A DNA stretch of 64,000 nucleotides. Source: Sphaerolaimus hirsutus. Its lineage: Eukaryota > Nematoda > Chromadorea > Monhysterida > Sphaerolaimidae. The translations under genes and the position numbers were made by a program. Location: the NCBI GenBank assembly GCA_964036195.1, contig OZ038452.1, forward strand, positions 6,318,704 through 6,382,703. The letters are read 5' to 3'. The stretch's first letter is position 1, and each line of letters opens with the position of its first letter. Positions 39,201-45,200 of the stretch are shown here, piece after piece. Under the pieces are notes generated by a model. The model worked only from the letters and a program-made list of their open reading frames with translations, searched no databases and was not told where the DNA came from.

Positions 39201-42200
39201 CCCCTCCCCTCCCCCCTACCCCGGACCCCCCAGCCACCAGACTACAGCGGGGGGTGTTACACAGCAGGGGGGTGCCGGCAGCGCATCTAGTGTATCTACT
39301 TATGCGACTCCTGGTGCAGCTAGGAGATATGGTTTGTGGTTTTGGATTGACCTTTTTTTTTGGGGGGGGGGTATTTGGGAGATTTTGATGTTGAGGTGGT
39401 ATGCATGAGAGTATCAGTGGGTGAATAATTATAAAACCTGTATAAATGCATATCCATATCCAATGGTAACAAAGTTGACATGAAAAGTTTTAAGTGCTGA
39501 GTAACGTCACTTTTTTACAACAACACGTATCACTCAGTGCAACGCACGTCGCCCATGGGTCCCACTAGCGAGCGCGACCTGGCGCTGCAACTGCACGGCA
39601 GACACGCCGCCCAGCTGCAACAACAACAACAACAACAGCAACAACAACAACAACAGTCGGGCACGTTGGTGCGGCCGGGCGAACTGCGCCACGTCAACAT
39701 CGACAAGGGACACACCAGGTGCCAATCCCAGACTCTGTAAAATGCCCTGTAAAAGGTCAAATGTCATGCAAAGTGTCTAAAGTCATGTAAAATGCCCTGC
39801 AAAATGGCTAACGTACGATTGTCATTTTCCAGGGTATTTTACATGACTTTTGACTCTTTGCATGACATTTAACATATTAAAGGGCATTTTACAGGGTCTG
39901 GGATTGCCCCCAGCCGAGAGCACCTGGGAATTTCTGTCGATTCCAGGGGCCACGGAGTTTTTATCACTCGAGTTTCGGAAAATAGTTTGGCCGCCAGACA
40001 CGGAGTGCTGGTGGGAGATCAGTTGATCGACGTTTACGGGATTAGTATGGCTACAGCCGATTTGGAGTATGTCAAGAAGGTGCGTTTTTTGGGGGGTAGG
40101 GGGGTTTACGTGCCTCGCGGGCGCACTGCTCTGTAACTGCGGCAAAGGATACACACCAGCAGCTGTTGGCGCCGGGTTTGGCGCGTGCCGTGTAAATTCA
40201 ACGCATGTTCAGCGGTGTTATATGCCAACTGCGCGCACGCAGCAAATGTCCACGGGTGCTTAATGTCCAGGGGTGTTTAACGTGCGTGGATCGCCCTTTA
40301 ATCCTTCAATCACACACAAATCCAAACACTTCCCACGCAAAACCAGGTACTTTGCAACCTGTCCGGGCAGCAGTCGATCTCGATGACCCTGCAATACAAC
40401 CCGACCCGTTACCAAGCGGAACTGGGCTCTACCCGACAGTCGGGCAACGTGTCGGGCAGCCCGGCCAGGTCGCACTACGGGCCCGCGTCGGGCGTGGGGC
40501 AATCGGCCCTGTACGCCGGCCGCGCCAGGCATTTCAGCCGCGACAGTTCGGTGCATTCTACTGGTGCTCACAGGTGTGTTGAGTGGGGGAGTTAATTGGT
40601 TGTTTTTGGGTGATGTTTTGGGGTTGGAACACACTTTTGGATGGAACCTATTGTGCCTATACACGCTGGGCAATTGACGCGACATCGATCGATGTCAGTT
40701 GCCAATAGAATTTTTTTGAAAGTGTAGCTTTAGAATGTTAGTGATTCATAATAATGAATCCAATAACAATTCACATTTTGGCACACTTTCAATTAAAAGT
40801 CCATTTGGCAACTGAAATCAGTTGACGCGGCGTCAACTACTGTGTATAAGGTCGTCGTTCCAACCCTAAACTGCCGTTGTGTCAATTTTTACTTTGCACT
40901 TATCGCCTCCGTAGTTGTGTCGTCATTTTCCGACAAACTTTTGCTAATATTTATCTTCCTTACTAATCGTTCATTCGTTATTAGCGAGTACGGCGCCCTG
41001 TCGGTGAGAAAAAATTGCTGTTTTTTATTTCTAAATTTGGATTTGGTGTGAGCGTTTCGTTTTTGATTTTGTCGTTTTTTAGTCGAAATTTGCCGCCGCT
41101 GTACAAAATGAAGCATGTGAAAAAAAAATTTCTCGCTACATCGTCAACGAAAATAAAATACAAGTAGCGTTTTCGGACATTAAATAACCACTTTTTACAT
41201 GCTTTGCCTTTGTAATTCCGTTGTATTTACACACTCCAGGGGCTTATCCCGCACGTTGTAAAAAGAAGTAACCGATTTCACATATTATGATGACATTTCC
41301 ATCAATTTACATGCAAAGTTTCACATTTCGGTAACATGGGAGCAGGGCTCTTTCGCCATTTTACTTGATAATCGAGAGTTTGGCGTTATCAATTGACAAA
41401 TTCACTTGAAGTTGCTGGATTGGTGCCTGGGGACTGGCTTTGACTTAATTTCTATTTTAGTGACGTTGGTATGTACATGCACATTATATTTACATACATT
41501 TATACACAAAACGCTATTGTAGTGCACATAGAGGAAATTGTTGTCTTTTGGATGAAAACACATTTGATATTCCACATTTTTAGTTTTACTGGCCAGTTGA
41601 GTGGCAGGGAAATTTTTGATCAAGTTAAAACTTAATCTTCCAAATTCTGTCAAGTTATTTAGTGACGAAATTCTGGAGAAATTTGGAAGTTAATGTTCAC
41701 TGTCATGAAATACGGTTTCAGATCTCTTGTCAAGGATGGACGAAGTTTCTGCTTAAATGGTACCGTTTTTCGATGAATTACAAAATTTTTCAAAATTTGC
41801 CACTTGACAATGTGCGACACTCACAATAGACCCCCTGCCCTCACCTGGAACAGTGCCAACAACACCCCCAAGTAAGTACAATCCTACCAAAACGCATTCA
41901 CCGTTCACAGCCGCGAAGTGCTCGGCATCATTAACGAGCACGAGGCGCTCGCCGCCGCTGCAACAGCCGTCGGCGCGGCGGGCGGCAGCTACCGCAACAG
42001 CGGCAGTTCGTCCATCTACTACGGCGGGGCGCACCAGCAAAACTACAATCACAATCATAACCACATTCAGAACCAGGGGCAGCAGGTGCCAGTCCCGGAC
42101 ACTGTGAAATGCCATGTAAAATTTGAAGTGTCATGTAAAATGTCAAAAGAAATGTGAAATGCCCTGCGAAATGGCGACCAATGCCCTGGGAAATAGCGAA

Positions 42201-45200
42201 TGTCACGCAAAGTGTCAAAAGTCATGTAAAATGCCCTGCAAAATGACAACCGAGTTGCCATTTTGCAGGGCATTTTCCACGACTTTTGACACTTTGCATG
42301 ACATTTGCCATTTCGCAGGACATTTTCCACAACTCTTGACACTTTGCTTGACACTTGACATTTTACAGGGCATTTTACAGGGTCCGGGACTGCCCCCAGG
42401 GCGGCTACGGCGCGGTAGCGGGGTCGGCCAGCGCTGGCTATGGTATCACGGGCAGCAAGTGCGGCAGTTTGGGCAGGCACTCGCAGGCGGCGGCGGCCAG
42501 GGCCCGGCCGCACTCGTCGCACTTGGCTGGCGCTTACGCCGCCGCGCCCGCGTACACGCAGTCGCTGCCCAGACAGGCGAATAGTCAGAGGTTGGTGCTT
42601 GGTGTTGTGTTACAAGTCTCGGCTGATAATGCTGCTGTGCTGTGGAGGGTGCAAATTGTCGATATTTTCCAGTATCGGTGTCGATATCGTAAAATTGAAA
42701 CGTTTGCATGCTTAATAGGATAGCTGCGATACTGGTATCGGAAAAATTCCACGGGAGTCTCGAATTTTCTTTCTAAGAATACTGATGTCACTTAAAAACC
42801 ACCAAATTTTTTGGCAATTTTCAGTTTTTTTGGCGAAACGCCTTGGAAAAAATTATATTCTAGGTTTGACAACCCAGATCCCGACTCAATTCGCAACCTA
42901 ATTTACACATATCTCGATCCCTAAAACCCAGTCGCATTTAAACCCACACCAACCCACATCACCCCAACCCTTTCCCAGCACGTGCGTGAGCAGCGAGGAG
43001 CCCAACGGCAACATGGACTTATCCCTGCACCAGTCCGGCGCCCCCGACCTCAACCCCATCGGGCAGCCGCGCGCAGTTTTTCTGCGCCGCCTCACTCAGC
43101 GCGGCACGGCCGAAACTGCGAAATTGGACTTTGGATGGGGATTTACCGTGGCCGGTGGAAATGCAGTTGGCATTTTCGTTCATCAGTTAACTGTTAACCC
43201 GGTCGAGTTTTACGGCGTTCAGGAGGAGTTTCCCAATTCGGGCGATCAGATTTTGGAGGTGATTTTTGTGGGGGGGGGGGTGTTTTGGTCAACTGTTTGA
43301 GGGTTTACATTGGGCACCAAGTGTGGTAAAATTGGCTTGCTTTTTGGGTGCAGGTCAAATCCGCAAAGATCAAAATTCACTACTCATCCCGCGATTGTTT
43401 TTCTCATTTCAATAATAAAATACCGTATTTCCTCGAAATACCCCCAGGGGGTTTATTTTTTCAGAGTGGAAATTTTGAGAAAGAAACGTGAAAAATGCAA
43501 CAATAACCACCATTTATAAGTTTTTACAGCTTTATATAAGGATGTAGATGGTATAAACGATGTTCTAACGTAACACAGTAAGTGTTTTGAACGTCTGTTA
43601 TGCATTTCCCGGACCACAAATACATAGTGCCCATTTCGAGGGGGGTATTTCGAGGGGGGGGGGGGGGGGTATTTAGAGGAAATACGGTAAGTAAGTATAT
43701 AAGATATTTATGAATAAAATTTAAAAATAGAAATTTAAAAAGCTTCGTTTTTTCTTCAGTGGAATGGGGTCGACCTTCGGAATGCGACATTGGAACAAGC
43801 GGTATCTGAATTGCAGCGGAAAACTGAACCCAGTGTGCGCGCCGTTTTACAGTACAATAAAATCCGTACGTTTAGTTTTTGTATTTGTTATATTTGTATT
43901 TTTTATGCCTGTTTGCAAGGCATTTTTTTGGTAGGAATGAGGTTATAAAGTTTCTGCATTTAGTCCTCGCAATATTGAGTTATTTTTTCGATACATTTTT
44001 TTTTATCCAAGTCATGTATACCGTATTTCCTCGAAATACCCCCCCCCCCCCTCGAAATACCCCCCCCCCCCTCGAAATACCCCCCCTCAAAATGGACACT
44101 ATGAACTTATAAACCCCCCCCTCGAAATACCCCCCCCCCAAATTTAGTGTATAGAGAACGTAAACGACAAAGGCTGCGGTTTGTCATCCCGACAATGCAG
44201 AACACACGTTAAAAACGATGACTCTGTTATGTGAGAACAGTGTTTGTACGTCTACACACTTATAAATGTCTTTAGAGTCTTATAAATGGCGATTTTTGTT
44301 GCATTTTTCGACGTCTGCGTACGTTTCAGACGACATTTTAGTACTGGGATTTCAACAAATTTCTGGCGAAATAATAACCCCCCCCCTCGAAATACCCCCC
44401 CCCTCGTTTAACCCCCCCTCAAAATTCTCACTCTGAAACAATAAACCCCCCGGGGGTATTTCGAGGAAATACGGTATTTTTATGCATAGTCCGAGACAAG
44501 TAAACTTTATTTGATTCGATTTGATCCAACCCTACAAAACAAGCTTCACAACAAAACCCCAATAAACCCCGCCCCCCCCCCCCAGAATTCGACCGGTGCA
44601 CTGGGGCGAACGCTAGCGCGGGCGACGCGTTCTACGTGCGCGCGCTGATCGACCGGCCGGCGGCGAACTGCGACGAGCTGTCGCTCAAGGCGGGCGACAT
44701 CGTGCTCGTGGACAACACCGTGTTCATGGGCAAGCCGGGCAGGTGGCGGGCATGGATGCTCGATTTGGAGGGGAGGTTGGATTTGAAGGGGGTAGTTTTT
44801 GGTGACTCGTTTGGGGGGGTCTCGTGGTGACATAAGTCTTTGGTTTTGTTAAATTGTGATGTAAAAGCGCCATGGCGAAAAGCCCGATTGCCATGGTTGT
44901 ATTTGACGCTGTTTCTTTGTTCGATCTTATACTTTTGTCCACCCGTACCTATGGTATTTACTATTCGTGTCACTTACCCCTCATATTTACGACGGTGTAA
45001 TTCGGGTGTGGGGGGCTTATTCAAGTGCTCCCTATAATTCAAAATTCATGAAAAATTGACAGGCAACGATCGTGCGGCGTGGTGCCCAGCCGCGCCAAAT
45101 TAGAAGAGGAGTTTATGCTAAGAAGATCTGGCGATCAATTGGCACAGCCCACGGCCAACTCGAGTGCCACTGATTTTGCACAACAGGTAATTTCGGCTTT

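Noticed and set aside
38668-39237. A 189-codon antisense frame over exons E19-E20.
   Set aside because: Low-complexity Gly/Arg/Val product opposite Pro/Gln-rich exons; crosses the intron without a break by chance of composition.
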